Source: JANRKT01 sp033763355 (GTDB lineage: Bacteria > Bacteroidota > Bacteroidia > Chitinophagales > Chitinophagaceae). From it: a stretch of 42,832 bases of DNA. The position numbers and the translations under genes are program-made. The notes below the pieces were generated by a model that had not been told where the DNA came from, made no database searches, and saw nothing but the letters and a program-made list of their open reading frames with translations. This document shows, piece by piece, positions 1 to 8,120 of the stretch (position 1 is the stretch's first letter; the number at the start of each line of letters is the position of its first letter). The stretch lies in contig JANRKT010000233.1 in assembly GCA_033763355.1 (NCBI GenBank), forward strand, positions 1 through 42,832, written 5' to 3'.

Positions 1-134
1 TGTACGCCATTGCTGTTGGCACGGCCAAAGCCGAGGATCTCCAGTTTCCCGAATTCATTTTTCCTGCCGGCAATAGCGGCAATTTTGGTGGTTCCGATGT
101 CGAGGCCCACAATGATTGGTTGTTCGCTGCTCAT
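1..134 (-). CDS. ftsA: Cell division protein FtsA, N-terminal fragment (cut by the left edge)
   Basis: Only the first 44 codons are inside the window. Read on the minus strand from the ATG at 134, the protein begins MSSEQPIIVGLDIGTTKIAA. This contains the actin-fold phosphate-1 motif (LDIGTTK) typical of FtsA, the actin-like protein that tethers FtsZ to the membrane. It follows ftsQ with a spacer of about 120 bp, which is the normal place for ftsA at the end of a Bacteroidota dcw cluster. The rest of the gene, and presumably ftsZ, lie beyond position 1. The motif plus the context make the call good; nothing can be said about the C-terminal amphipathic helix. Confidence 0.85.
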   Translation of the reverse strand, partial: MSSEQPIIVGLDIGTTKIAAIAGRKNEFGKLEILGFGRANSNGV

Positions 135-256
135 AGTTGTATGTTTTCGATGGTGTAAGTTTTTCAGTTTTTATATATCCGTTTTGCAGTGAGCTGTTGG
201 CAATTTGCAGTTATACCCCTGAGCATGCGAACTGCCAACAAGCTACTGCTGATGCA
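135..256. repeat. ftsQ-ftsA spacer with GGCAGT-type inverted repeat
   Basis: The spacer contains an inverted repeat with arms GTTGGCA (196-202) and TGCCAAC (233-239), and further partial copies of the TTGCAGT unit nearby (185-190, 206-211). The loop includes GCATGC. The same GGCAGT-rich sequence type occurs inside dnaX at 38955-39000, so this looks like a dispersed low-complexity repeat rather than a gene-specific signal. A weak hairpin between ftsQ and ftsA could also affect the mRNA; that is inference. Confidence 0.45.
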
Positions 257-1321
257 TCACCAATTTTTTACCTCGGGCATCAGCGCCTTTGGCTTTGGCT
301 TTTCAGCGGAAACGGAACCTTTTGTTCCCGGCTCATTATTAAGCTTCCCGGGAAAAGGATTTGTTTTTGAAGCTGACATCTTCATAGAGTGGGTATCCGG
401 ATTGTTTTCAATTAAGGGCTTAAACGCCCCTGAGTTTTGTCGGGCACGGTTTAGGGTGTCGTCCAACACCTCTTGCTGAGTATTGTTAAATATTTTTTTA
501 ACCCACGTGTGTGTACGGGCTGTATCTGCTTTAATTGTCTTTGCATCGCGGCGAACGGCAACTACCTGGCCTTTGTATTGTATGTTTACCGAAGTATAAG
601 TGTTCCATCCTGTTTTGCTCAATACCTCTTTATAAAATACCATCAGCCTGTTGAATTTTGCAGCGATGTTTTCACCATCGCCGAAATGTATTTCATGGTT
701 GCCTACTTTGGGTATCATTACAAATGTTTTGTCCGGAAGGATATCCACCTGTTCTATCTGCGCCATCCAGAAGGGTTCCTGCTGAATGTAGGCGCTGATG
801 GCTTTTACCTGTTCCATCAGTATGCTGTCTTTTCCACGCCATTTATTTTTTTCAGACGGGAAATTTGTAAACACAGGCAGCCTTGCGGAAAACTTATTGC
901 TGAGTGGCAATTTTTCCTGCTTATTGCTTACATAAAAAGAGTTTCCGTTTAAAGTAAATATCCTTGCTACGGGTATTTTTTCCTGCACTTTTATATGCAG
1001 CGCCTGCTGATTATCGAAATACAGTTCTGCATTTTCGATCCACGCATTTGTTTCAAGGATGCCTTCCAGTTTTTTCAGGTCAAACTCACGGAGGGGCTTG
1101 CCTTTAAATGTTACAGGCTGGTTTGCAGCAAGGAGGTTCATTACTTCCTTTTCATCAATAAAAAATTTCTTTTGGCCCCCTTTTATTTCTACCAATACAT
1201 TTTTACAGGTACGGATGTTTTTTGACTGTATGGCTGCTACCAGCAGTGTTAAACCGCCTACTCCCAGAATGATCCAGAAGCTTAGCGCCAGCCATTTCCA
1301 TATTCTGATTTTGCTTGGCAT
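257..1321 (-). CDS. ftsQ: Cell division protein FtsQ/DivIB-like
   Basis: A 354-residue protein with a short cytoplasmic N-terminus (MPSKIRIWKW), one transmembrane helix at about residues 11-30, and a periplasmic part. The region at about 40-115 fits a POTRA-like domain (IDEKEVMNLL, then a KLEGILETNAWIENAEL segment) as in FtsQ, which links early and late divisome proteins. It lies between murC and ftsA, the usual position, and its ATG is one base after the murC stop, so translation is probably coupled. The last 90 or so residues are a polar, low-complexity tail rich in Lys, Asn and Pro, longer than in most FtsQ proteins and probably disordered. Identification rests on topology and position more than on conserved residues, because FtsQ is poorly conserved. 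Confidence 0.82.
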   Translation of the reverse strand: MPSKIRIWKWLALSFWIILGVGGLTLLVAAIQSKNIRTCKNVLVEIKGGQKKFFIDEKEVMNLLAANQPVTFKGKPLREFDLKKLEGILETNAWIENAELYFDNQQALHIKVQEKIPVARIFTLNGNSFYVSNKQEKLPLSNKFSARLPVFTNFPSEKNKWRGKDSILMEQVKAISAYIQQEPFWMAQIEQVDILPDKTFVMIPKVGNHEIHFGDGENIAAKFNRLMVFYKEVLSKTGWNTYTSVNIQYKGQVVAVRRDAKTIKADTARTHTWVKKIFNNTQQEVLDDTLNRARQNSGAFKPLIENNPDTHSMKMSASKTNPFPGKLNNEPGTKGSVSAEKPKPKALMPEVKNW

Positions 1322-1322
1322 G

Positions 1323-2684
1323 TCAGGCTTTTTTTAGAATTTTTTTAATGGGGTCCACCAACTGGTCAATATCACCTGCCCCTGCGGTAATAAGCATTTC
1401 CGGTTTTTGTTTCTTAAACCCGTCAACCAGCTCTTCCTTGCTTACCAGTTTTTTATTTACATTTTTCATTTTGCTTATAATCATTCCGCTGTTCACCCCT
1501 TCAATGGGCAATTCCCTTGCAGGATAAACGGGTAACAACAATACTTCATCAGCCAGATCGAGGCTTGCCGCAAAACCATCTGCAAAATCTTTTGTGCGGC
1601 TGTACAGGTGCGGCTGAAAAACCACTGTACATTTTTTACCTGCAAATAAATTTTTTGCAGATGTTATCAAGGCCTTCAGTTCTTCCGGGTGATGGGCATA
1701 ATCATCAATAAATACCTTTTGCTCCGTTTTGATGATGTACTCAAACCTTCTTTTAATACCTTTAAAATCCTTAACCGCCTTTTTTATTTTGTCATCTTCT
1801 ATGCCCAGGTGATGCGCAATGGTAACCGCCGCTACAGTGTTTTCAATGTTGTGCATACCTCCCATTTGCAGCGTTACATTGTTCAGCACCCTGTCATTGG
1901 CCTTTATATCAAATTCATAACTTCCGTTCTTCAGCCTGATGTTTAATGCATACGCATCCGACTTGTCATTATCCAGGCTGTATATTTTTTTCTGTCTCGC
2001 TTTCAGTTCCCTGCTTCTGGGTAAACCTGATTTTGCAAGCAGCAAACCATCTGCATTTACTTTACCCGCAAAACCAATGAACGCCTGCTGCATGGCCGCT
2101 TCCGAACCATATATGTCGAGGTGATCTGCATCCATAGCAGAAATAACAGCGATGTAGGGGCTCAGTTTCAAAAAGCTCCTGTCGTATTCATCCGCTTCAA
2201 TTACACACACATCCCTTTCGTCGCTCCAGAAATTACTGTTATAGTTAACAGCAATTCCGCCAAGAAATGCGTTGCAACCATAGCCACTGTGGCGAAGGAT
2301 GTGTGCAATCATGGTGGTAATGGTTGTTTTGCCATGGGTACCTGCCACACAGATATTGAAAGAACTGTTGGTGATGGCGGCAAGCACTTCACTGCGCTTC
2401 ATCATAGGATAGTTGTTTGCCTGGTAATAAAGCAATTCTTTATGCTCACGGGGTACTGCAGGCGTATATACAACCAGTTCTGCATCTTTCGGTGCTTTTT
2501 CCAGGTCTTCGTCGTAATGTATAGCTATGCCTTCTGCTGACAATTCCTTGGTTAATGTTGTTTCCGTTTTATCATAACCGCTTATTTCTTTGCCGTGAAA
2601 TTTAAAGTAGCGTGCCAGTGCACTCATACCAATACCGCCAATCCCAATGAAATAAATCTTCTTTATGGTTTTAATATTTACCAA
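1323..2684 (-). CDS. murC: UDP-N-acetylmuramate--L-alanine ligase MurC
   Basis: 453 residues, the normal MurC length. It adds L-alanine to UDP-MurNAc, the first stem-peptide step, in the cytoplasm. Visible landmarks are the N-terminal Rossmann motif YFIGIGGIGMSALA (about 11-24), the ATP-binding P-loop AGTHGKTT (114-121), the central EADEYDRSFL segment, and the ligase C-terminal motif DDYAHHPEE. EADEYDRSF and DYAHHP are characteristic of MurC rather than MurD, E or F. It sits downstream of murG after a 132-bp spacer that holds repeat material, and its TGA is one base from the ftsQ start. Confidence 0.96.
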   Translation of the reverse strand: MVNIKTIKKIYFIGIGGIGMSALARYFKFHGKEISGYDKTETTLTKELSAEGIAIHYDEDLEKAPKDAELVVYTPAVPREHKELLYYQANNYPMMKRSEVLAAITNSSFNICVAGTHGKTTITTMIAHILRHSGYGCNAFLGGIAVNYNSNFWSDERDVCVIEADEYDRSFLKLSPYIAVISAMDADHLDIYGSEAAMQQAFIGFAGKVNADGLLLAKSGLPRSRELKARQKKIYSLDNDKSDAYALNIRLKNGSYEFDIKANDRVLNNVTLQMGGMHNIENTVAAVTIAHHLGIEDDKIKKAVKDFKGIKRRFEYIIKTEQKVFIDDYAHHPEELKALITSAKNLFAGKKCTVVFQPHLYSRTKDFADGFAASLDLADEVLLLPVYPARELPIEGVNSGMIISKMKNVNKKLVSKEELVDGFKKQKPEMLITAGAGDIDQLVDPIKKILKKA

Positions 2685-2713
2685 CTGAAATATTTATTTA
2701 TCTTTTTTTTAAA

Positions 2714-2765
2714 TCATTTACTTATTATTCTCAGCACTTCTTCCGCTATTCTCCTGTCAGCGTCA
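2714..2765 (-). pseudogene. Diverged second copy of the murG 3' end
   Basis: Read on the minus strand, this segment encodes DADRRIAEEVLRIISK followed by TGA. The real end of murG, about 97 bp upstream in the direction of transcription, encodes DADKRIAEEILRLI followed by TGA. By eye, 32 of 42 bases match between 2724-2765 and 2821-2862, and the protein changes are conservative (K/R, I/V, L/I). The spacing of 97 is not a multiple of three, so this copy is not in frame with murG and is not translated as part of it. A GC-rich palindrome lies between the copies. It is best read as a remnant of an older murG terminus displaced by an insertion or recombination event. Confidence 0.7.
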
Positions 2766-2770
2766 CCTCA

Positions 2771-2800
2771 CCCCCTGCCCCCTCTCCTAAAGGAGAGGGG
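2771..2800. repeat. GC-rich palindromic dispersed repeat (copy 1)
   Basis: The left arm CCCCTCTCCT (2779-2788) and right arm AGGAGAGGGG (2791-2800) are perfectly complementary around a two-base centre. The arm is preceded by a further C-rich block (ACCCCCTGCC). Related CCCCTnACCCCnnAAAGGGG-like sequences occur at 3989-4012, 5164-5182, 9594-9606, 19161-19180 and 19292-19315. Here it sits between murG and murC inside a cotranscribed cluster, so it would form a hairpin in the mRNA. There is no T-tract, so it is unlikely to be a terminator. Confidence 0.75.
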
Positions 2801-2816
2801 TGCTGCATCACTTTAA

Positions 2817-3953
2817 TCAAATCAACCTCAGAATCTCTTCTGCTATTCTTTTATCAGCGTCAGTTATGGCCAGCTTACCGATGTTGTCACTTAATTGCTT
2901 CTGTCTTACTTCATTTTTTGTCAGCGCAATCACGGTTGCTGTAAGTTTTTCCTTTGCTTCACTGTCTTTTACCATTAACCCTGCTTCTTTATTTACAAGG
3001 TTCATTGCATTTACAGCCTGGTGGTCTTCTGCCGCAAAAGGAAATGGCACAAATACCACGGGCTTTTTCACCACACACAATTCCGCAATGGCCATTGCCC
3101 CTGCCCTTGATACCACCACATCAGCTGCTGCAAAAGCATATTCCATTTGTGTGATGAACTCGTTTGTCCATATTCCTGTTTTACCTGCGCAAACTTCTTT
3201 TGCTCTTGCAGCATAGGGTTTGCCGGTTTGCCATATCAACTGCACATCATTTTTTCCGAACTCATCAATACCTTCATCTATTGCTTCATTGATTCCTTTT
3301 GCGCCGAGGCTTCCGCCCGTTACCAGTACTATTTTATTTTCTGCATTTAAGCCAAAGAACTTTACAGCTTCCTGTCTGCTTATGATGTTGTTTACAATAC
3401 TGCTTCTTACGGGATTACCTGTTATGCTGATCTTATCAGCAGGAAAGAATTTTTCCATTCCATCGCCTGCAACAAAAACCCTGGTTGCTTTTTTCCCCAG
3501 CAGGATATTTGATTTACCTGCAAATGAATTGCTTTCATGAATGAAAGTGGGGATACCTTTTTGCTGTGCATATTTAAGCACGGGAAAACTTGAATACCCT
3601 CCCACGCCAATGGCAACAGCAGGCTGAAAATGTTTAAATATCCTCCTCACCTGGAAAAAACTTTTTACCAGTTTTAAAGGCAACCCGATATTTTTTATCA
3701 AAGAACTCCTGTTGAAACCCGTTATATCCAATCCTTCTATGTTGTAACCTGCCTGCGGCACTTTTTCCATTTCCATTTTTCCCTTTGCACCCACAAACAG
3801 TATTTCAAGGGACGGATCAAATTTTTTCAGTGCATTGGTTATAGCAATGGCAGGAAAAATATGCCCGCCTGTGCCGCCGCCTGCTATAATAATCCGGCCT
3901 CCAATGGAGTGGGATTTTACGTAGCTTGCTTCATCGCCTGTAGCATTCATCAC
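2817..3953 (-). CDS. murG: UDP-GlcNAc:lipid II GlcNAc transferase MurG
   Basis: 378 residues. MurG adds GlcNAc to lipid I at the inner face of the cytoplasmic membrane, giving lipid II. The N-terminal glycine-rich motif IIIAGGGTGGHIFPA (about 21-35), the VGVGGYSSFP segment, TGNPVR, and the donor-site region with SRAGAMAIAE and FPFAAEDHQ are all typical. The first 18 residues (MMNATGDEASYVKSHSIG) precede the usual MurG start. No closer ATG exists, so this N-terminal extension appears real, and its DNA includes a small CTCCAATGGAG palindrome. The gene starts 12 bp after ftsW. Its 3' end is duplicated in diverged form downstream. Confidence 0.95.
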   Translation of the reverse strand: MMNATGDEASYVKSHSIGGRIIIAGGGTGGHIFPAIAITNALKKFDPSLEILFVGAKGKMEMEKVPQAGYNIEGLDITGFNRSSLIKNIGLPLKLVKSFFQVRRIFKHFQPAVAIGVGGYSSFPVLKYAQQKGIPTFIHESNSFAGKSNILLGKKATRVFVAGDGMEKFFPADKISITGNPVRSSIVNNIISRQEAVKFFGLNAENKIVLVTGGSLGAKGINEAIDEGIDEFGKNDVQLIWQTGKPYAARAKEVCAGKTGIWTNEFITQMEYAFAAADVVVSRAGAMAIAELCVVKKPVVFVPFPFAAEDHQAVNAMNLVNKEAGLMVKDSEAKEKLTATVIALTKNEVRQKQLSDNIGKLAITDADKRIAEEILRLI

Positions 3954-3965
3954 ATTTAAAATTTA

Positions 3966-5225
3966 TTATCCTGCAGCCTCCGCATTTTCCCCTTTGAGGG
4001 AGTCAGAGGGGGCTTCCATTTTCTCCACATTTCTTGCCACACTTAATATGATGCCTATTGCCAAACAGGTAAACAAAAAAGAACTTCCACCCATACTTAT
4101 CAGTGGCAGTGTTACACCGGTTACAGGAAACAAATTCACATTCACAGCCATGTTGGCCATGGCCTGTATCACCAGTGTAAAACTCAGTCCCAACGCAAGA
4201 AAAGCGCCGAATGCAAAAGGGCATTTCCTGAAAATCCTTATGCACCGGAATAAAAACAGTAAATAAATACACAACACAAATGCCCCGCCCAGCAAGCCGT
4301 ACTCTTCGATGATGATGGCATAAATAAAATCAGAATAGGGGTGCGGAAGGAAATTCCGTTGTTCGCTGTTACCGGGACCTAATCCAAACCAGCCGCCTTT
4401 TGCAATGGCAATCTTTGCCTGCTGCACCTGGTAAGCAGTTTCTTCTTTGTCTGCATAAATAAAATTCTGCACCCTTTTTATCCATGTTTCCGTACGGCCG
4501 ATGGTCAATATACCGGGAAGTTCTTTTGCCCTTCCTTCTTCTTTATCGTAATAAGATGTGGCAACTGATACCAGTATAATAACAGGTACTGCTGCTGCCG
4601 CAACAACCACCAGGATGTGTTTCATACTTACCCTGCCGATAAACATCAGCAACAAAGAGGTGCCCCCAATTAATAATGCAGTAGATAAATTAGCGGGGGC
4701 AATCAGAACACAAATGATTGCTACCGGAATAATCAAAGGCAGGAACCCTTTCTTAAAATCTTTTATTACTTCCTGTTTGCGGCTGAGCTGTCTTGATAAA
4801 TACATGAACAAACCCAGCTTGGCCATATCGGAGGTTTGAAATGTAAGGTTGATGATCGGCAGTTTAATCCACCGGTTAGCCTGGTTAATGGCATCACCAA
4901 AAAAAAGTGTATATAATAAAAGAGGTATTGAAATCAAAAACAGTATCAATGCCACCCTTGAATAAATAGAGTAGTTTACCCTGTGCGCCCAGTAAATGAT
5001 CAATACACCAATGGCAATAAATACTATCTGTTTGAACAAATAAGACTCTGTACTCTTTGACATTTTATATGCCAGTGTCCCCGTGCTGCTGTAAACCACC
5101 AGTAAACTCATCAGCGTAAGCAATACCACAATAGCCCATATTACCTTATCGCCTTTGGTGTGGCCCCATCCCCTGAAGGAGGCTGCCTGTTGCGGCTGGT
5201 TAATATTTGTTTCAATGTTTGCCAA
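3966..5225 (-). CDS. ftsW: Lipid II polymerase / division protein FtsW (SEDS family)
   Basis: 419 residues with about ten hydrophobic segments. FtsW is the septal peptidoglycan glycosyltransferase that works with FtsI. SEDS landmarks are VYSSTGTLAY near TM1, the conserved GLGPGNSEQRNFLPHPYSDFIYAIIIEEYGLLG region, and the late VNLFPVTGVTLPLISMGGSS motif typical of FtsW/RodA. Both ends carry unusual segments: residues about 12-21 (QAASFRGWGH) and the last 17 residues (SDSLKGENAEA) are encoded by GC-rich repeats related to the one at 2771-2800. Position between murD and murG supports FtsW over RodA. Confidence 0.94.
   Translation of the reverse strand: MANIETNINQPQQAASFRGWGHTKGDKVIWAIVVLLTLMSLLVVYSSTGTLAYKMSKSTESYLFKQIVFIAIGVLIIYWAHRVNYSIYSRVALILFLISIPLLLYTLFFGDAINQANRWIKLPIINLTFQTSDMAKLGLFMYLSRQLSRKQEVIKDFKKGFLPLIIPVAIICVLIAPANLSTALLIGGTSLLLMFIGRVSMKHILVVVAAAAVPVIILVSVATSYYDKEEGRAKELPGILTIGRTETWIKRVQNFIYADKEETAYQVQQAKIAIAKGGWFGLGPGNSEQRNFLPHPYSDFIYAIIIEEYGLLGGAFVLCIYLLFLFRCIRIFRKCPFAFGAFLALGLSFTLVIQAMANMAVNVNLFPVTGVTLPLISMGGSSFLFTCLAIGIILSVARNVEKMEAPSDSLKGENAEAAG
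3989..4012. repeat. GC-rich dispersed repeat inside the ftsW 3' end (copy 2)
   Basis: On the minus strand this reads CCCCCTCTGACTCCCTCAAA followed by GGGG, matching the CCCCTnACCCCnnAAAGGGG pattern of the other copies. It lies in frame within the last codons of ftsW and encodes part of the cytoplasmic tail. The tail after the last membrane helix can tolerate such additions, which probably explains why it survived. Confidence 0.6.
5164..5182. repeat. GC-rich dispersed repeat inside the ftsW 5' end (copy 3)
   Basis: The plus strand reads CCCCATCCCCTGAAGGAGG, close to the CCCCTnACCCC-AAGGGG pattern. It falls in the cytoplasmic N-terminus of FtsW, before the first membrane helix. It is shorter and less regular than the copies at 2771 and 19161, so membership of the family is probable, not certain. 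Confidence 0.45.
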
Positions 5226-5294
5226 AGTCTCTTTTTCTTTATTAGCGCTCTTTTGTTTACTTAAAATTTTTTACAGGGGTAACAGAAAGTGAGG

Positions 5295-6635
5295 TTAGAG
5301 CTCCCTCACTGCCTGTTTAAATTGTTTTCCCCTGTCTTCGTAATTTTTAAAGAGGTCGAAGCTTGCACAGGCCGGGCTCAATAACACCACATCTCCTTTG
5401 GTTGCCAGGTGAAATGACGCCTTCACCGCTTCTTCAGCGCCTGAAGTATTAACCATCACTTCCACTGCATTACCAAGGGCTTTGTGAATTTTGGTATTGT
5501 CAACCCCCATACATACAATTGCTTTTACTTTTTCTTTCACCAGGTCAAGGATCAATGAATAATCGTTTCCTTTATCTATTCCGCCAAGGATTAATATTAC
5601 CGGTTTGGTCATGCTTTCCAAAGCATACCAGGTACTGTTTACATTGGTGGCTTTGCTGTCGTTAATAAATTCAACGCCGCGGATGGTTGCAACTGTTTCC
5701 ATGCGGTGTTCAAGGCTTTCAAAAGATTTTACGGCTTCCCGTATTTTTTCTTTACGGATACCGAACACAGCAGCAGCTACACATGCAGCCATGGTATTGT
5801 ACTGGTTATGTTTTCCCTTCAGTGCAAAATCATAAATGCTCATTGCAAACTGTTCCTGCACACCCGCTATCGTCATCTGGCTGTTCCTTACATAAGCGCC
5901 TTTTGGTAATTCTCTGTTCATAGTAAACGGCAATGGGTTAGAAGTAAAGGGAAAATGGCTGATGTACTGCATTGTCACAGGGTCGTCTTCACAATAAATA
6001 AAATAATCTGCACCGGTCTGGTTTTTAGTAATACTGAATTTGGAACGGATGTAGTTTTCAAAAAGGTAATCGTACCTGTCAAGGTGGTCTTCGGTTATAT
6101 TGGTCAGTATGGCAATGTCCGGTCTGAATGTCTTAATATCATCTAACTGAAAACTGCTGATCTCCGCCACATACAATGGTTTCGGATCAAGCGCCACCTG
6201 CCTTGCAAATGAATAACCAATGTTGCCCACCAATGCCGCATCAGCGCCGCCATGCTTACAGACATGGTAAGCGAGTGCAGTTGTTGTGCTTTTACCATTA
6301 CTTCCCGTTATGCCAATGATCTTGCTTTGCTTTTTGTAACGAAATGCAAGCTCCACTTCGCTGATAATGGGTATCCCCTTCGCCCTTATCGTCTTTACCA
6401 TTTCACTCTTTTCAGCAATACCGGGGCTTTTCGTCACTTCATCTGCTTTAAGAACTTTCTCTTCCGTGTGATTTCCTTCTTCATAAATAATTCCATGCTC
6501 TTCCATTTCCTTTCTGTACTGATCTTTTACCTTACCGGCGTCGGAAACAAAAACTTCATATCCCTGCTGCTTTGCCAGGATGGCAGCACCCACACCGCTT
6601 TCACCAGCGCCCAGTATGACCATTCTATTGCTCAT
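5295..6635 (-). CDS. murD: UDP-N-acetylmuramoyl-L-alanine--D-glutamate ligase MurD
   Basis: 446 residues, the usual MurD size. It adds D-glutamate to UDP-MurNAc-L-Ala in the cytoplasm. The N-terminal nucleotide-binding turn MVILGAGESGVGAA (about 5-18), the SPGI segment near residue 70, the P-loop GITGSNGKSTTT (about 108-119), the EISSFQLD motif (which distinguishes MurD from the other Mur ligases), NITEDHLDRY, and the C-terminal LSPACASFDLFKNYEDRG motif are all present. It lies between mraY and ftsW, with a 145-bp spacer before it and a 69-bp spacer after it. Confidence 0.96.
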   Translation of the reverse strand: MSNRMVILGAGESGVGAAILAKQQGYEVFVSDAGKVKDQYRKEMEEHGIIYEEGNHTEEKVLKADEVTKSPGIAEKSEMVKTIRAKGIPIISEVELAFRYKKQSKIIGITGSNGKSTTTALAYHVCKHGGADAALVGNIGYSFARQVALDPKPLYVAEISSFQLDDIKTFRPDIAILTNITEDHLDRYDYLFENYIRSKFSITKNQTGADYFIYCEDDPVTMQYISHFPFTSNPLPFTMNRELPKGAYVRNSQMTIAGVQEQFAMSIYDFALKGKHNQYNTMAACVAAAVFGIRKEKIREAVKSFESLEHRMETVATIRGVEFINDSKATNVNSTWYALESMTKPVILILGGIDKGNDYSLILDLVKEKVKAIVCMGVDNTKIHKALGNAVEVMVNTSGAEEAVKASFHLATKGDVVLLSPACASFDLFKNYEDRGKQFKQAVREL

Positions 6636-6780
6636 CTGCCCTTTTTAAAAAAATTGGTTTTTCAAGGGATGATTTCCCTAAACACCTACGAGAAACACAA
6701 ACTGTAAACGTTCTCCATAGCTTACGCTTAGTTTTGGTTTTTCAGTAGACTCGTTCGGCCCCGGCGGCAGAGCAAACTCT
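6636..6780. other. mraY-murD spacer, no gene
   Basis: This is the longest spacer inside the dcw cluster. No open frame or recognised RNA is visible. A short imperfect palindrome (AAGGGATGATTTCCCT, 6664-6679) sits near the murD start, and a GC-rich block (CGGCCCCGGCGG) lies near the mraY stop. Neither has a T-tract. Their role is unknown. Confidence 0.35.
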
Positions 6781-8070
6781 TTATCTTATTTTCAAAGACA
6801 ATATTGCAAACACCATACACAGCACCGTTACTATCCAGAAACGCACTGCAATCTTGCTTTCATGATAACCCAACTTCTGGTAATGATGGTGCAAAGGGCT
6901 CATCAGAAAAATCCTTCTTCCTTCCCCGTATTTTCTTTTTGTGTATTTGAAATAACTTACCTGCAGCATCACACTTAAATTTTCTACCAGGAACACGCCG
7001 CAGAAAATCGGTATCAGCAGTTCTTTACGCACAATAATGGCCAATGCTGCAATTAACCCTCCCAGCATCAAACTTCCGGTATCGCCCATGAACACCTGCG
7101 CAGGGTATGCATTGTACCAAAGAAACCCTATGCAACCACCGATGAATGCGCCGATGAATATGGATAACTCCCCGAGGTTGGGTATGTACATAATGTTGAG
7201 GTAATCTGCAAAACGGAAGTTGCCGCTGGCATAAGCAAATATGCCAAGGCATGAACCAATAATGGCGCTTACTCCTGTTGCCAAACCATCAAGGCCATCA
7301 GTAATATTAGCGCCGTTGGATACAGCAGTTACAATGAAAATCACAATTGCTATATAGAGCAACCACGTGAATGACCTTAAGCCACCCGGCAATAATTTTG
7401 AATAATTAAATTCGTGGCCCTTTACGAATGGGATAGTGGTGATGGGTTCATTAGCCTCTACAAAATATCTTGACTTGCCATCCATTTTTATTTCAATTGT
7501 GGTGGTATCACCCGGCTTTACGTTGCCTGTATATTCCCGCCACACCTTGGTATTGTCATTAAAAAGCAATACCACGCCTACAGTAACTCCCAATACCACC
7601 TGGCCGAGAATTTTAAACCAGCCTGCCAAACCGTCTTTGTCTCCTTTTTTGTAAGCAACGCCCTGTTGCTGCGCTAACCGTTTTGCACGCAGTTTCAGGT
7701 AATCATCAATAAAGCCAATCATACCCAGCCATACTGTTGCAAATACCATTAAACGTATATAGGCTTTATTTAAATCAGCCAGCAACAGGGTGGGAATAAG
7801 AATAGCAAGAATAATAATGAAGCCTCCCATAGTAGGCGTACCTTTCTTTTGCTGCTCACCCTGCAAACCCAGGTCACGTACTGTTTCACCCACCTGCTTT
7901 TTATTTAAATAACCGATCAGCTTTTTACCATATACCGTTGAAATAACAAGAGAAAGCAATACCGCTATCAGCACCCGGAACGTAATAAACCTGAACAGTC
8001 CGCTGCCCGGGAAACTGAAACCTTCTTTTGTTAACCAATCAAACAGGTGATATAGCATAAATAAATTCAA
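6781..8070 (-). CDS. mraY: Phospho-N-acetylmuramoyl-pentapeptide-transferase MraY
   Basis: 429 residues with about ten membrane helices. MraY moves phospho-MurNAc-pentapeptide to undecaprenyl phosphate, making lipid I. Landmarks are GTPTMGG near residue 78, the IGFIDDYLK aspartate pair, NITDGLDGLATG, FMGDTGSLMLGG and the PLHHHYQKLG loop. Between the segments VGVVLLFNDN and LRSFTWLLYI there is an extra polar stretch of about 60 residues, making the protein longer than the roughly 360-residue proteobacterial form; longer MraY proteins are usual in Bacteroidota. The start may be the second ATG (8058), giving MLYHLFDWL, which is closer to relatives. Confidence 0.95.
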   Translation of the reverse strand: MNLFMLYHLFDWLTKEGFSFPGSGLFRFITFRVLIAVLLSLVISTVYGKKLIGYLNKKQVGETVRDLGLQGEQQKKGTPTMGGFIIILAILIPTLLLADLNKAYIRLMVFATVWLGMIGFIDDYLKLRAKRLAQQQGVAYKKGDKDGLAGWFKILGQVVLGVTVGVVLLFNDNTKVWREYTGNVKPGDTTTIEIKMDGKSRYFVEANEPITTIPFVKGHEFNYSKLLPGGLRSFTWLLYIAIVIFIVTAVSNGANITDGLDGLATGVSAIIGSCLGIFAYASGNFRFADYLNIMYIPNLGELSIFIGAFIGGCIGFLWYNAYPAQVFMGDTGSLMLGGLIAALAIIVRKELLIPIFCGVFLVENLSVMLQVSYFKYTKRKYGEGRRIFLMSPLHHHYQKLGYHESKIAVRFWIVTVLCMVFAILSLKIR

Positions 8071-8120
8071 AAAATATTATTTGTTCCGGTTACAGGTTAC
8101 ATGTCACCAGTAACCGGTTT

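Noticed and set aside
473..952. Plus-strand open frame opposite ftsQ
   Set aside because: It lies entirely antisense to a well-supported gene, with biased aromatic/Cys content and no recognisable domain. Similar long antisense frames (for example 18179-18883 and 29004-29823) were dropped for the same reason.
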